From IMG/VR virus record IMGVR_UViG_3300009320_000080, positions 1 through 31,694 of that record: a stretch of 31,694 nucleotides of DNA. The stretch is one strand, 5' to 3'. The stretch is from a virus. Position 1 is the stretch's first letter; each line of letters opens with the position of its first letter. A program made the translations under genes and the position numbers. Below are positions 1 through 5,663 of the stretch, piece by piece. Below the pieces are notes generated by a model. That model made no database searches, had not been told where the DNA came from, and saw nothing but the letters and a program-made list of their open reading frames with translations.

Positions 1-47
1 TCTGGACACGCTTCTTTGTCTCTCAGGTCCTTTACCGTAATTTGCAT
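1..47 (-). CDS. Partial small phage protein, N-terminus only
   Basis: Only the first 15 codons are inside the window; the gene continues past base 1. The ATG at 47-45 follows GGGAGGGTGAG, a strong ribosome binding site at normal spacing, and lies two bases after the stop of the upstream membrane peptide. The readable start is MQITVKDLRDKEACP. This resembles the N-terminus of a widespread phage accessory family that begins with an xLRxKxAC motif, and it also resembles LRLLRKHEAC near the start of the 143-residue protein at 4085-4516. Function is unknown. Confidence 0.55.
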   Translation of the reverse strand, partial: MQITVKDLRDKEACP

Positions 48-48
48 C

Positions 49-147
49 TCACCCTCCCCACGCTATGGCCCCGAACACGGAGCCGAAAATCACCACGGCC
101 AACACCCACTCCACCCACGGGGGCCAGTTGTAGTCACTGTCAGTCAT
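49..147 (-). CDS. 32-residue single-pass membrane peptide
   Basis: A very short gene whose ATG overlaps the stop of the upstream gene (ATGA). AGGAGG lies six bases before the ATG, which decides the start. The peptide has a short acidic, aromatic N-terminus (MTDSDYNWPPWVEW) followed by one hydrophobic helix over about residues 13-29 (VLAVVIFGSVFGAIAW). It is therefore likely an inner-membrane micro-protein. Nothing in the sequence gives a role; small membrane peptides in phage early operons can be superinfection-exclusion or host-takeover factors, but that is only a possibility here. Confidence 0.6.
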   Translation of the reverse strand: MTDSDYNWPPWVEWVLAVVIFGSVFGAIAWGG

Positions 148-347
148 CGCCGCCTCCTGAAATGCCGACAGGACTCGGCACTCTCGTCTGGACGTGATGG
201 GCGATAGTACATTGGTGGAGGTGGGGGATCGCTGCACATACATCGCGTAGGATTAGACTCTGACAAGAAGATACATTCCCCGCACCGCTTCTCGCCGCGT
301 TTCGCCTTCCGTTTCTCGTTGCCGTCTGGGTCAAGGTTTCGGGTCAT
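144..347 (-). CDS. 67-residue cysteine-rich protein
   Basis: The ATG at 347 overlaps the stop of the upstream 47-residue zinc-finger gene (ATGA) and follows GAGGG eight bases away. The N-terminal third is very basic (about residues 10-20). Then come CGEC, CMC and a final CxxH, giving five cysteines and a histidine, a pattern suited to binding one zinc ion. A run of five prolines separates the two halves. The C-terminus is basic (HFRRRR). A small nucleic-acid-binding or adaptor protein is plausible; no specific family is recognised. Confidence 0.6.
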   Translation of the reverse strand: MTRNLDPDGNEKRKAKRGEKRCGECIFLSESNPTRCMCSDPPPPPMYYRPSRPDESAESCRHFRRRR

Positions 348-487
348 CGTTTTTCCCTCACGTCGATCCTGCCCGTGCCGTCGCAGGTGGGGCAGTCCTC
401 CCAATACCACGTCGTGGGAAAGCACCGTGGGCAATCGACAGCCCCGCACAGGCCGTCAGAACAGCGGATAGGTTTGGTCCTGGTCAT
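344..487 (-). CDS. 47-residue zinc-ribbon micro-protein
   Basis: A short gene linked by ATGA overlaps to both neighbours: its start overlaps the stop of the helicase-loader-like gene and its stop overlaps the start of the next cysteine-rich gene. The protein contains CSDGLC, CPRC and CPTCDGTG, six cysteines in three Cx2-4C pairs. The CPTCDGTG segment is like the zinc repeats of DnaJ, where CxxCxGxG motifs hold zinc. A small zinc-binding protein is well supported by the motif; the partner is unknown. Perfect coupling on both sides is the best evidence that it is translated. Confidence 0.65.
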   Translation of the reverse strand: MTRTKPIRCSDGLCGAVDCPRCFPTTWYWEDCPTCDGTGRIDVREKR

Positions 488-1023
488 TTGTCACCTATCT
501 GCTTCTGTTCGTGCTTTGACAATACGCCTGGTACACGTCCAGGTGGTAGTCCGGCCTGGTTTGAGGTCGTGTACGCTTTGTACCGCTCGATAAAGTCGCG
601 GCGCGCAAACCCGATCTGTTCAGGGTCATTGGATATGGCCAGCAATCGTTTTAGACCGCGAGCCCCGCCGATGCTGTCAAGTTCCTGTTCGGTCAGGTCG
701 GCGCCCGTTGGTTTTGTTCCGTCCGCTGGACTGTATCCGGCCGGTCCGTCTGTCGCTGAATTCAGAACGTGAGCCCATGCAGTTTCGGCTTCGGTGCCGA
801 GGTTAACGTGACCGGGGAAACGATCCCGTATCGCCGCAGGATATGGGTACGGCGCGGCGTTGGTAGGTCGAAATTCGCTCATGCAACGTCCGCATGCTGA
901 CACGAATGCGTCTCCGTCGTCATCCCCGAATGCGATCCAGTACGCTTTCCAGCGGTCTACACCGGGATCACCGAACGCCGCTGCCAACAGACCCATACCA
1001 GCTTTGTATTTTTCACGCTCCAT
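484..1023 (-). CDS. Probable replicative helicase loader-like protein
   Basis: The start is placed at ATG 1023, six bases after GGAGG; earlier in-frame starts lack such a site and run deep into the preceding gene. The 179-residue product begins with a helical domain (about residues 1-70) with the pattern LLAAAFGD...AYWIAFGDDDGDAF...FRP...YPYPAAI. This resembles the N-terminal domain of phage helicase loader/inhibitor proteins of the SPP1 G39P type, which bind the hexameric helicase. The rest is polar and probably flexible, with a basic C-terminus. It directly follows the initiator-like gene with an 11-base overlap, the usual place for a loader. No helicase gene is visible in the window, so it would have to serve a host or off-window helicase. 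The family call is tentative. Confidence 0.5.
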   Translation of the reverse strand: MEREKYKAGMGLLAAAFGDPGVDRWKAYWIAFGDDDGDAFVSACGRCMSEFRPTNAAPYPYPAAIRDRFPGHVNLGTEAETAWAHVLNSATDGPAGYSPADGTKPTGADLTEQELDSIGGARGLKRLLAISNDPEQIGFARRDFIERYKAYTTSNQAGLPPGRVPGVLSKHEQKQIGDK

Positions 1024-1861
1024 CGCGACCCTCCATGAATTCATCGAATTGTCGCATTCCACCGAAGGAGTCTTTTTTACCGGTTTTATCGTAGATGCCG
1101 CGAAGGATCCGCTCATGGATCGGCGTGCCAGACTTGGTGTGGGTCTGGAAGCAGAACATCATATCAGCGGTCCAGCCGCGTGAACCGCCGCCGCAGAGAA
1201 AGTCGGATTTTATTACACATTCGAAGACAGACCGCCAATACGTGATATCAGGTTTTTCTACCCACTTCTTGCGTATCTTGGCCCTCTCGGTCCTGTTCAG
1301 GGACTCTTTCCGGGATAGGGTGGTTCCCTGGACAGTGAGATTCCAATGATTCATGAGGTCTGTGTACGGGCAGCGTGTCGGGTTCTGGCCCGACGAGGGT
1401 CCGTTAGGACCCGATACTGTAGTTGCTTCTGCCTCTGGATCTGTAGCTGCCTCTGAGGGGCGGACATTCCTAGACGCTGTTGGACTGTCCAAGACATTCT
1501 TAGACTTCCCGCGATATTCTTTCTTCTGTTCACGCCAAATCGCCCGCTGCACTTCCATGTCCGTCATGTCCCGATAATGTTCGTAATTGACGATCTGCCG
1601 CGTGTTCGGGGCGATCTGGACAATTCGCCGGCCTTCTTCATCTCGGCTTGTCGAGTTCGGGTCAGGTTCGGACAGGGTCTTCAAGGCGCTTTCCATTTGT
1701 TCCGTGTCCAGGTTGGCCGCGCGCGCAAGGGCGGCTACCGTTCCATAGACTATTCCACCCCTATCAGCCAGGGCGAGCAATGCAACCCACGCCCACCGGA
1801 TATGTACAGGTTCTTCAGCCAGGCTTGACTGTAGAATTTGTGAGAAAAGTTTCACGTACAC
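1013..1861 (-). CDS. Phage replication initiator / DnaD-like protein
   Basis: A 282-residue protein. The GTG at 1861 is preferred because GAGG lies six bases upstream. Residues 1-95 form a winged-helix-like domain with the pattern FSQILQSSLAEE, WVALLALADRGG, LARAANLD, LSEPDPNSTS, GRRI and NYEHYR. This is the signature of many phage replisome-organiser proteins that bind the origin. A lysine- and arginine-rich linker (about 105-125) and a low-complexity linker (125-160) lead to a C-terminal domain (165-282) with several tryptophans, probably for helicase or loader binding. The helicase-loader-like gene follows with a small overlap. Together they suggest theta-type initiation rather than Mu-style transposition. 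The binding site is unknown; the 45-bp repeats at 5497-5631 are one candidate. Confidence 0.65.
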   Translation of the reverse strand: MYVKLFSQILQSSLAEEPVHIRWAWVALLALADRGGIVYGTVAALARAANLDTEQMESALKTLSEPDPNSTSRDEEGRRIVQIAPNTRQIVNYEHYRDMTDMEVQRAIWREQKKEYRGKSKNVLDSPTASRNVRPSEAATDPEAEATTVSGPNGPSSGQNPTRCPYTDLMNHWNLTVQGTTLSRKESLNRTERAKIRKKWVEKPDITYWRSVFECVIKSDFLCGGGSRGWTADMMFCFQTHTKSGTPIHERILRGIYDKTGKKDSFGGMRQFDEFMEGRDGA

Positions 1862-2022
1862 GACACACCTCTGGAACGTGTTTGGCTCGGCTGGGCCTCG
1901 ATGGTGTCCAGAGTCACCAAAGAGCTTACGCGGGATGCCTCCCGACCCGGCCGAGCATCGAATGGTTGCAATGAACTATCGATTAGTCTACCGCAACCAA
2001 ACGAACGTGTAAAGGTGGTCAT
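1852..2022 (-). CDS. Possible 56-residue protein of unknown function
   Basis: This reading frame fills the only sizeable gap in the early operon. Its ATG overlaps the stop of the 66-residue gene upstream (ATGA), and its stop overlaps the start of the initiator gene by ten bases, the same spacing as other gene pairs here. Against it, the only ribosome binding site is a GAGG about ten bases away, and the product is polar, serine- and arginine-rich and without recognisable motifs. It may be a real small coupled gene or only a leader that couples translation. Confidence 0.35.
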   Translation of the reverse strand: MTTFTRSFGCGRLIDSSLQPFDARPGREASRVSSLVTLDTIEAQPSQTRSRGVSCT

Positions 2023-2219
2023 GTTTGGTTTGCCTCACGCGGCCAATACCCGAGTTCGTCCAGTATCCGCCTGTTCCGTCGCATCCTGCCCATGAACACG
2101 TCCCTGTCCGCGTCCGTGTCCGCGACCGCGTGCTGTCTCGCCGCCTTGACCATGAACTTGAAGTGTCGCACGGCCCGTCGCAGTCGTTGGTTTTCGTCGT
2201 GGAGTTCGCGCGTATTCAT
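2019..2219 (-). CDS. 66-residue charged helical protein
   Basis: The ATG lies three bases after the preceding stop, with a purine-rich GGGGGAAG about ten bases upstream. The product is strongly helical and charged: residues 1-30 have heptad-like spacing (LHDENQRLRRAVRHFKFMV), suggesting a short coiled coil, followed by an arginine-rich stretch and a final LGYWPRE. Its position between the recombination and replication genes suggests a small DNA-metabolism accessory. No family is recognised. Confidence 0.55.
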   Translation of the reverse strand: MNTRELHDENQRLRRAVRHFKFMVKAARQHAVADTDADRDVFMGRMRRNRRILDELGYWPREANQT

Positions 2220-2222
2220 GGT

Positions 2223-2765
2223 CTAGTCTTCCCCCGGCTCGCGCATCCGGTTTGCGTCGTCATCCGTTATCGGCGGCGGGGCGTCGTCTATCGTTTCGTC
2301 CTTGACCTCGTCCGGTACCCTACCTGTTGGTGTGCTACCGGTCTTTTCCAGCTTCCAGTTGAAAGCCTTGCGTTTGTGTAGCTTGATGCGGATGGTCTTG
2401 TCGCGTTCCAAGTCCGGCGAACCCTTGACGCGGATGCCCTTCATTTTCTCGCCACCGACCATGACCTCCACTGTGATCAAAGTAATGATTTTACCAACAC
2501 AGTCCTGCGGATCGGGTCCGAACATTGCCTCGAGACAGATATCGTTTGTCTTGTTCGTGACCCATCCGCGCGACGCTTCCTTGAACCAGACAATATTCCG
2601 TTTCTTCAGGCCGCCTTTATCGTCTTCGAGTATTCGCAGTTCGACCTCTTTACAAGTCAGGTTCCAAGCGTCCCTGGCGGATAGTTCTTCCGCCGTGATG
2701 TACTCTGAATTCGACGCGGCAGCATACGTATGTGGATGCGTCTTTCGTTCGTGGTTTTCACTCAT
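2223..2765 (-). CDS. Phage recombination-cluster protein, possible ssDNA-binding
   Basis: A 180-residue protein whose ATG overlaps the stop of the RecE-like nuclease gene (ATGA). The central part has the pattern YITAEEL, LRILEDD, VWFKEASRGWVTNKTND, FGPDPQDCVGK, ITLITVEV and MKGIRV. This matches a family common in phage genomes beside RecE/RecB-like nucleases (the K-x-L-x-L-N-K-T-N and W-x-G-K-x-I-T-L pattern). Beta-strand alternation over about residues 38-130 and an acidic, disordered tail (about 150-180) resemble the layout of single-stranded DNA-binding proteins, where the acidic tail recruits partners. The SSB-like role is inference from layout and neighbours. Confidence 0.5.
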   Translation of the reverse strand: MSENHERKTHPHTYAAASNSEYITAEELSARDAWNLTCKEVELRILEDDKGGLKKRNIVWFKEASRGWVTNKTNDICLEAMFGPDPQDCVGKIITLITVEVMVGGEKMKGIRVKGSPDLERDKTIRIKLHKRKAFNWKLEKTGSTPTGRVPDEVKDETIDDAPPPITDDDANRMREPGED

Positions 2766-3565
2766 TGGGATACCTCCGTGTAACCCGGTTCTTCACCATC
2801 ATCAGGATAAGCCCAGTTCGGCATTTCCAACGTCTGAACCTGCCCATTCGACTGCCCAGGCCATACGTTCGTTTCCCGACATACGACCAACGCCATCAAT
2901 GCCTTTCGATAGCATTCCTGACCCAGTTCCAATACCTCGTCGTCTATACGGTATACAACAACGTCATGAGGCGGTAACGATTCGACCGCCACTTCTATGA
3001 CGGTATCGGGTTTCTGTCCGAGCGTGTCGAGCCCGTCGTTATAATAAGACCATTGAAGGTGGTATCCCAGTTGCGCGGCCTGAATTGCGAACAGTCGCGG
3101 GTCCACACTCCGCGCCGTTTTCAGACCGACGAGCGCGCCGTTATCGAGCAGCTTATCGACCCTGCCCTTGCACTGGACGCCGGTCACGATATCAGTCCAA
3201 TAAATGGCGTGTTCAACTTTGCCATGTGGTGAAATGTACTGACACGCTTCGTCGCTGGCCATGACCGCATCGCGCATCCCGATGCACTGTTCGTACTGGG
3301 GTCTGGACAGGACCGGTTGGCCGTCGTGTTCAGCCGCCCATTCTTTACCAGCTTTCGTGTTCAACCGCAGTCCAGCGGGCTTGACCGCGTAATGGCCCTC
3401 GAACCGTAGCGGTTCCAACACGGCCATGTGCGCCGCGATGCCGAGTTCAAGGGCGGGCGTAGCCATGCGCGGTTCCTGGAGTCGGTATTGGTAATGCCGC
3501 GGCGACTTCGACCAGATCTCTTTCAGGGTCGAGCAGTTCACGGCGGGGTTATCGGTGTAGTTCAT
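2762..3565 (-). CDS. RecE-like PD-(D/E)xK nuclease, altered active site
   Basis: A 267-residue protein related to the C-terminal nuclease domain of RecE (exonuclease VIII-like), which resects double-stranded ends for phage recombination. ATG 3565 is chosen: GGAG lies six bases upstream and the start overlaps the previous stop (ATGA). Visible family features are STLKEIWSKSPRHY at the N-terminus, LELGIAAHMAVLEP (His46), the glutamate in KVEHAIYW (Glu118), GRVDKL (Asp137) and QWSYY (Gln171). The canonical D-x-K motif reads V-G-L-K-T-A here, with glycine 147 (codon GGT at 3127-3125) where this family normally has aspartate; lysine 149 is kept. One base change from GAT would explain it. The enzyme may be inactive, impaired or use another acidic residue. 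It lies upstream of the possible ssDNA-binding gene. Confidence 0.75.
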   Translation of the reverse strand: MNYTDNPAVNCSTLKEIWSKSPRHYQYRLQEPRMATPALELGIAAHMAVLEPLRFEGHYAVKPAGLRLNTKAGKEWAAEHDGQPVLSRPQYEQCIGMRDAVMASDEACQYISPHGKVEHAIYWTDIVTGVQCKGRVDKLLDNGALVGLKTARSVDPRLFAIQAAQLGYHLQWSYYNDGLDTLGQKPDTVIEVAVESLPPHDVVVYRIDDEVLELGQECYRKALMALVVCRETNVWPGQSNGQVQTLEMPNWAYPDDGEEPGYTEVSQ

Positions 3566-3840
3566 GGGGTTCTCCAAGGATAGCCGGCCAGCCTCGGATA
3601 GTCTTTCGTCGGGTAGTCACGACCCTCACGTGGATGCAGGTCCATCGGGGTTTCGACGAATATGGCCAGCATGCCGTTTTTATTCCGCACTCTGACCCAA
3701 CATTGCCGCGACTGCCGGATACGGTCAGACTCCAAGTCGCAATACCGCTTCCATGTCACTTTCCCGAATTGCGACAGAAGCAGTGTGTTTGGCGGGTAAT
3801 AATTGGTCAGTTGCATTTCGGCGCTCGTTTTCTTTCCCAC
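3562..3840 (-). CDS. 92-residue early protein, unknown function
   Basis: The start is GTG 3840: GGGAGG sits seven bases upstream, while an upstream in-frame TTG at 3846 would be only about one base from that site. The protein has the pattern NYYPPNTLLLSQFGKVTWKRYCDLESDRI followed by WVRVRNKNGMLAIF, suggesting a small mixed alpha/beta fold. A proline- and arginine-rich tail ends in YPWRTP. The stop overlaps the RecE-like gene start (ATGA). No family is recognised. Confidence 0.6.
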   Translation of the reverse strand: MGKKTSAEMQLTNYYPPNTLLLSQFGKVTWKRYCDLESDRIRQSRQCWVRVRNKNGMLAIFVETPMDLHPREGRDYPTKDYPRLAGYPWRTP

Positions 3841-3842
3841 GT

Positions 3843-4088
3843 TCAAACCTCCCGTTTGGTTTCAGCCCCGCACAATGGACAGGGCCCGGTTAGGGGTAGT
3901 GCCAGGCGTTTGAGTTCGTCGCGCGCCCGTTCCAGTTCGCGCCTGCAATTTGCCAGTTTGCCGAGTGCAGAACCGAGTGCAGACGCGCGAAAATATATAT
4001 CAGCATCGACCGGAACGTCCAGTGTCGGTGTACCGATCGAACGCTCGACCCAGTCGCTGATCTCGTCCGTGTTGTATGACCGTTTCAT
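3843..4088 (-). CDS. 81-residue protein with C-terminal CPLC motif
   Basis: ATG 4088 is selected by GGGGAGG seven bases upstream and by the ATGA overlap with the previous gene. The first part has an acidic, mixed composition (about residues 1-35). Residues 38-65 look like a charged helix (KLANCRRELERARDELKRL), probably a coiled coil. The C-terminus carries GPCPLCG, a single zinc-knuckle half, so zinc binding would need dimerisation or partner cysteines. Function is unknown. Confidence 0.6.
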   Translation of the reverse strand: MKRSYNTDEISDWVERSIGTPTLDVPVDADIYFRASALGSALGKLANCRRELERARDELKRLALPLTGPCPLCGAETKREV

Positions 4089-4516
4089 GGCGCTACCTCC
4101 CCGAGCAATTCCAGAAACCGTTTTGCTTGCCATCGGTGTTCCGCAGACCACGCCGCAGACCTCGCCGCAGACAAGTCCTCGTCCGTTGCTTCTCCGCGCA
4201 TCCACGCGCGTTTCGTCTCCACAGCTTTCCACGAGCGGGGATCAGTCCCGATCCCCTTGCGCTTATTCTTTTCCAGCGCCCTTTCAGCGCAGTCACAGGC
4301 GAACGTATGCGCGATCAGGTCACGCCGCTTCTCCTGCTTTTTCGGTACGGCGCACAAGGCCCATAGCGCGTCATCGATCCCGTTCTCTCTCAGGATGCGA
4401 TCGAGCGGGATGCGCCGGCTGTCGGGCCACCCCTTCCCCAACGCCTCTTTCAGGTGCGCGTACCTGTCCTCGCACGCCTCGTGTTTCCGCAGCAGTCTCA
4501 AACTCGTGGTTAGCAT
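4085..4516 (-). CDS. Phage accessory protein of the LRxxxAC / AxDCAERxL family
   Basis: A 143-residue protein; GGAGG seven bases before ATG 4516 supports the start, which overlaps the previous stop by a few bases. It contains LRLLRKHEAC near the N-terminus, IDDALWALCAV, then ACDCAERALEKN, ETKRAWMRGEATDEDLSAARSAAW and a final WQAKRFLELLG. This order is typical of an alpha-helical family found in many phages and bacteria, sometimes labelled as putative immunity protein from homology alone; its biochemical role is not established. The truncated gene at 1-47 may encode a relative. Confidence 0.6.
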   Translation of the reverse strand: MLTTSLRLLRKHEACEDRYAHLKEALGKGWPDSRRIPLDRILRENGIDDALWALCAVPKKQEKRRDLIAHTFACDCAERALEKNKRKGIGTDPRSWKAVETKRAWMRGEATDEDLSAARSAAWSAEHRWQAKRFLELLGEVAP

Positions 4517-4701
4517 TTCACGCCTCCGGGTCCATCGAGGAAAGTGCCACGGGGATGGTCCGTGGCCGGGTCAGCAGGCACCAAGAGGGACATAGACGGC
4601 CAGCCATCCGCGCCGCGTGAACGGGCAGCACACGCGACCTGACCGACTGCTATCGACCGGACAAGGAGATACCCGATCGTGATAGCCTGTTCATCCATCA
4701 T
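4510..4701 (-). CDS. 63-residue protein of unknown function
   Basis: The gene starts at ATG 4701 or the adjacent ATG 4698, overlapping the end of the XRE regulator gene by several bases; a purine-rich GGGAAG precedes it. The N-terminal half is mildly hydrophobic (AITIGYLLVRSIAVGQVACAA), perhaps a membrane-associated helix. The C-terminal half is rich in proline, glycine and aspartate. No motif identifies it. The tight overlaps on both sides are the main evidence for coding. Confidence 0.45.
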   Translation of the reverse strand: MMDEQAITIGYLLVRSIAVGQVACAARSRGADGWPSMSLLVPADPATDHPRGTFLDGPGGVKC

Positions 4702-4912
4702 AAAATTCTTCCCACTCCAGACCGAACATCGCGGCCAGGGCCATGACGATCTGAGTGCCGGCCGGACCCCGTGTCCGTTCCCACTCACTGACATGGCGTC
4801 CGGTTATGGCGTCGGTTTCAAGGCGGCGACAGAGTTCACGCGCAACCGCCTCCTGGGTCATACCCGCCGCGACTCGGGCGTCTTTCAAAGTTCGCGGATT
4901 CCATTTGTTCAT
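4691..4912 (-). CDS. Cro/CI-type XRE-family transcription regulator
   Basis: A 73-residue single-domain DNA-binding protein. ATG 4912 is chosen because AGAGG lies six bases upstream and it overlaps the previous stop (ATGA); the longer open frame upstream is out of character. Residues 8-65 form a helix-turn-helix of the HTH_3 family: LKDARVAAGMTQEAVARELC gives the first helices (MTQEAVA is helix 2), GRHVSEWERTRG is the recognition helix, and QIVMALAAMFGLEWEEF closes the fold. There is no dimerisation or self-cleavage domain, so it is Cro-like rather than a full CI repressor. As the third gene of the early operon it may act on the promoter and palindrome at 5398-5436; that target is inferred. 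Confidence 0.85.
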   Translation of the reverse strand: MNKWNPRTLKDARVAAGMTQEAVARELCRRLETDAITGRHVSEWERTRGPAGTQIVMALAAMFGLEWEEFYDG

Positions 4913-5157
4913 TTCAACCTCTCGTTCACTGCCGGCCACCGTTTCAGGTCCACGCGTCGGACCTCGTATTCGTTCGGCAACCAACCACCGAAAAACTTCA
5001 CGCCCTTGTACCGTGACCATGCCCGGTACCTGACACCATTACGCGCGCGTTCCATGACCTTGATCAACCTCCAGCCCCGGCACCGTTTCGCGGGCGGTAC
5101 GCGACAGAACGTGCCGATCGGGATTCTGGATATGGGGGTGGTCGATTCAGAAAGCAT
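4909..5157 (-). CDS. 82-residue early protein, unknown function
   Basis: ATG 5157 has GAGGAG seven bases upstream and overlaps the previous gene by eleven bases; the stop overlaps the XRE start (ATGA). The product is basic with alternating beta-strand character: PIGTFCRVP, RGWRLIKVMERARNGVRYRAW, then VRRVDLKRWPAV. This is the look of a small beta-barrel protein, a type common in phage early regions. No enzymatic residues or named family are recognised. Confidence 0.6.
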   Translation of the reverse strand: MLSESTTPISRIPIGTFCRVPPAKRCRGWRLIKVMERARNGVRYRAWSRYKGVKFFGGWLPNEYEVRRVDLKRWPAVNERLK

Positions 5158-5353
5158 CGCGCAACTCCTCGATTGCGAAGATGCCTTCCTCGATTGCTGC
5201 TACAGCCTCTTCCATGTCGTTCCCTCGTTCCGACTGTTGCAAGGATTCGGGAAGATTGTCTATCGCCTCTTGTTCTTCTTCAAGAAGATTCTCCAATTCA
5301 AGCAACGCGGTTTTTGTAAGTTGCGCTATCCGTTTTCGTCTTGCGTTGTTCAT
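5147..5353 (-). CDS. Small acidic coiled-coil phage protein (NLPESLQ family)
   Basis: This is the first gene after the control region. GGGAG lies six bases before ATG 5353. The 68-residue product starts basic (NNARRKRIAQL) and becomes an acidic helix, LLELENLLEEEQEAIDNLPESLQQSER, followed by a second helix ending in IEELRDAF. The pattern of RRK, then EEEQEAxxNLPESLQxSE, is frequent in small phage proteins of unknown function. The probable promoter at 5408-5436 gives a leader of about 45-50 bases, so this gene heads the early transcript. Confidence 0.7.
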   Translation of the reverse strand: MNNARRKRIAQLTKTALLELENLLEEEQEAIDNLPESLQQSERGNDMEEAVAAIEEGIFAIEELRDAF

Positions 5354-5397
5354 CTCACTCTCCCTGAAAAAGAATTGTCAAAGGTCCCACCCGGACC

Positions 5398-5409
5398 CTG
5401 TAGATACAG
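5398..5409. promoter_or_regulatory. Perfect 5-bp-arm palindrome, candidate operator
   Basis: CTGTAGATACAG has perfect arms CTGTA and TACAG around two bases. It overlaps the -10 element and the expected start point of the leftward early promoter, where a repressor dimer would block transcription. It resembles half of a LexA box but is too short (12 rather than 16 bp). The XRE regulator at 4691-4912 is the obvious candidate binder; that link is inferred. Confidence 0.45.
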
Positions 5410-5436
5410 TATTTCCGATTCATTCACCCTTGTCAA
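5408..5436 (-). promoter_or_regulatory. Leftward sigma70-type early promoter
   Basis: Read on the minus strand, TTGACA (5436-5431, perfect -35) is followed by a 17-base spacer and AATACT (5413-5408, four of six bases of the -10 consensus). The predicted start is near 5401, about 48 bases before the ATG of the first early gene. The surrounding DNA is AT-rich and an A-rich run lies upstream, which can help promoter strength. The position, directly before the early operon, fits the assignment. Confidence 0.65.
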
Positions 5437-5472
5437 GTTTTTTTCTCAATTTATTTTCAGTCAATACAAGGC

Positions 5473-5495
5473 GACGTGATGTCACGTGTTGCTGG
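5473..5495. repeat. 23-bp flanking direct repeat, copy 1
   Basis: GACGTGATGTCACGTGTTGCT followed by GG. It matches the copy at 5634-5656 at 21 of 23 positions (AT against GC near the centre). Within it, ACGTGA and TCACGT form a perfect inverted repeat around two bases, so it could bind a dimeric protein. The two copies bracket the three 45-bp units. Confidence 0.75.
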
Positions 5496-5496
5496 A

Positions 5497-5631
5497 TTGA
5501 TATCAATGCGAATTTAACTGTCTATAATTCTGGCACTTATTTTGATATCAATGCGAATTTAACTGTCTATAATTCTGACACTTATTTTGATATCAATGCG
5601 AATTTAACTGTCTATAATTCTGACACTTATT
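5497..5631. repeat. Three tandem 45-bp direct repeats (iteron- or operator-like)
   Basis: Units begin at 5497, 5542 and 5587, exactly 45 bp apart and with no spacer. Units 2 and 3 are identical; unit 1 differs by one base (G for A at 5532). Each unit opens with the perfect palindrome TTGATATCAA and later carries TGTCTATAATTCTGACA, an imperfect inverted repeat with TGTC/GACA ends that the base change in unit 1 breaks. Each also contains a perfect TATAAT on the plus strand, but no well-spaced -35. The units are very AT-rich. Iterons of a replication origin, a cooperative operator array, or multiple promoters are all possible. Confidence 0.9.
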
Positions 5632-5633
5632 TT

Positions 5634-5656
5634 GACGTGGCGTCACGTGTTGCTGG
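5634..5656. repeat. 23-bp flanking direct repeat, copy 2
   Basis: GACGTGGCGTCACGTGTTGCT followed by GG, the partner of the copy at 5473-5495. Here TGACG and CGTCA form a 5-bp inverted repeat with a three-base centre, just downstream of the stop of the last lysis gene. It is too weak, and lacks a T-run, to be a convincing terminator. Confidence 0.7.
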
Positions 5657-5663
5657 GAGGTCG

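Larger units (their letters stand above)
5354..5663 (-). other. Non-coding control region between lysis and early genes
   Basis: This 310-base stretch is the longest without a supported gene and is AT-rich compared with the rest. From right to left it holds a 23-base direct repeat copy (5634-5656), three 45-bp direct repeats (5497-5631), the second 23-base copy (5473-5495), an A/T-rich run (about 5437-5460), a strong leftward promoter (5408-5436), a palindrome over its -10 and start point (5398-5409) and the untranslated leader of the first early gene. The repeat unit is a multiple of three and stays open in one plus-strand frame, but that frame is the shadow of a minus-strand gene further left, so I treat it as regulatory or replication DNA. 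Confidence 0.7.

Noticed and set aside
5398-5409. LexA-type SOS box
   Set aside because: The palindrome CTGTAGATACAG is 12 bp, while the E. coli-type box needs CTGT and ACAG eight bases apart.
5497-5631. CRISPR-like array
   Set aside because: The repeats are directly adjacent with no variable spacers, only three units, and no cas genes are present.
5634-5656. Terminator of the lysis operon
   Set aside because: The TGACG/CGTCA stem is only five base pairs, is followed by AAAATAAG rather than a T-run, and the sequence is better explained as one copy of the flanking repeat.
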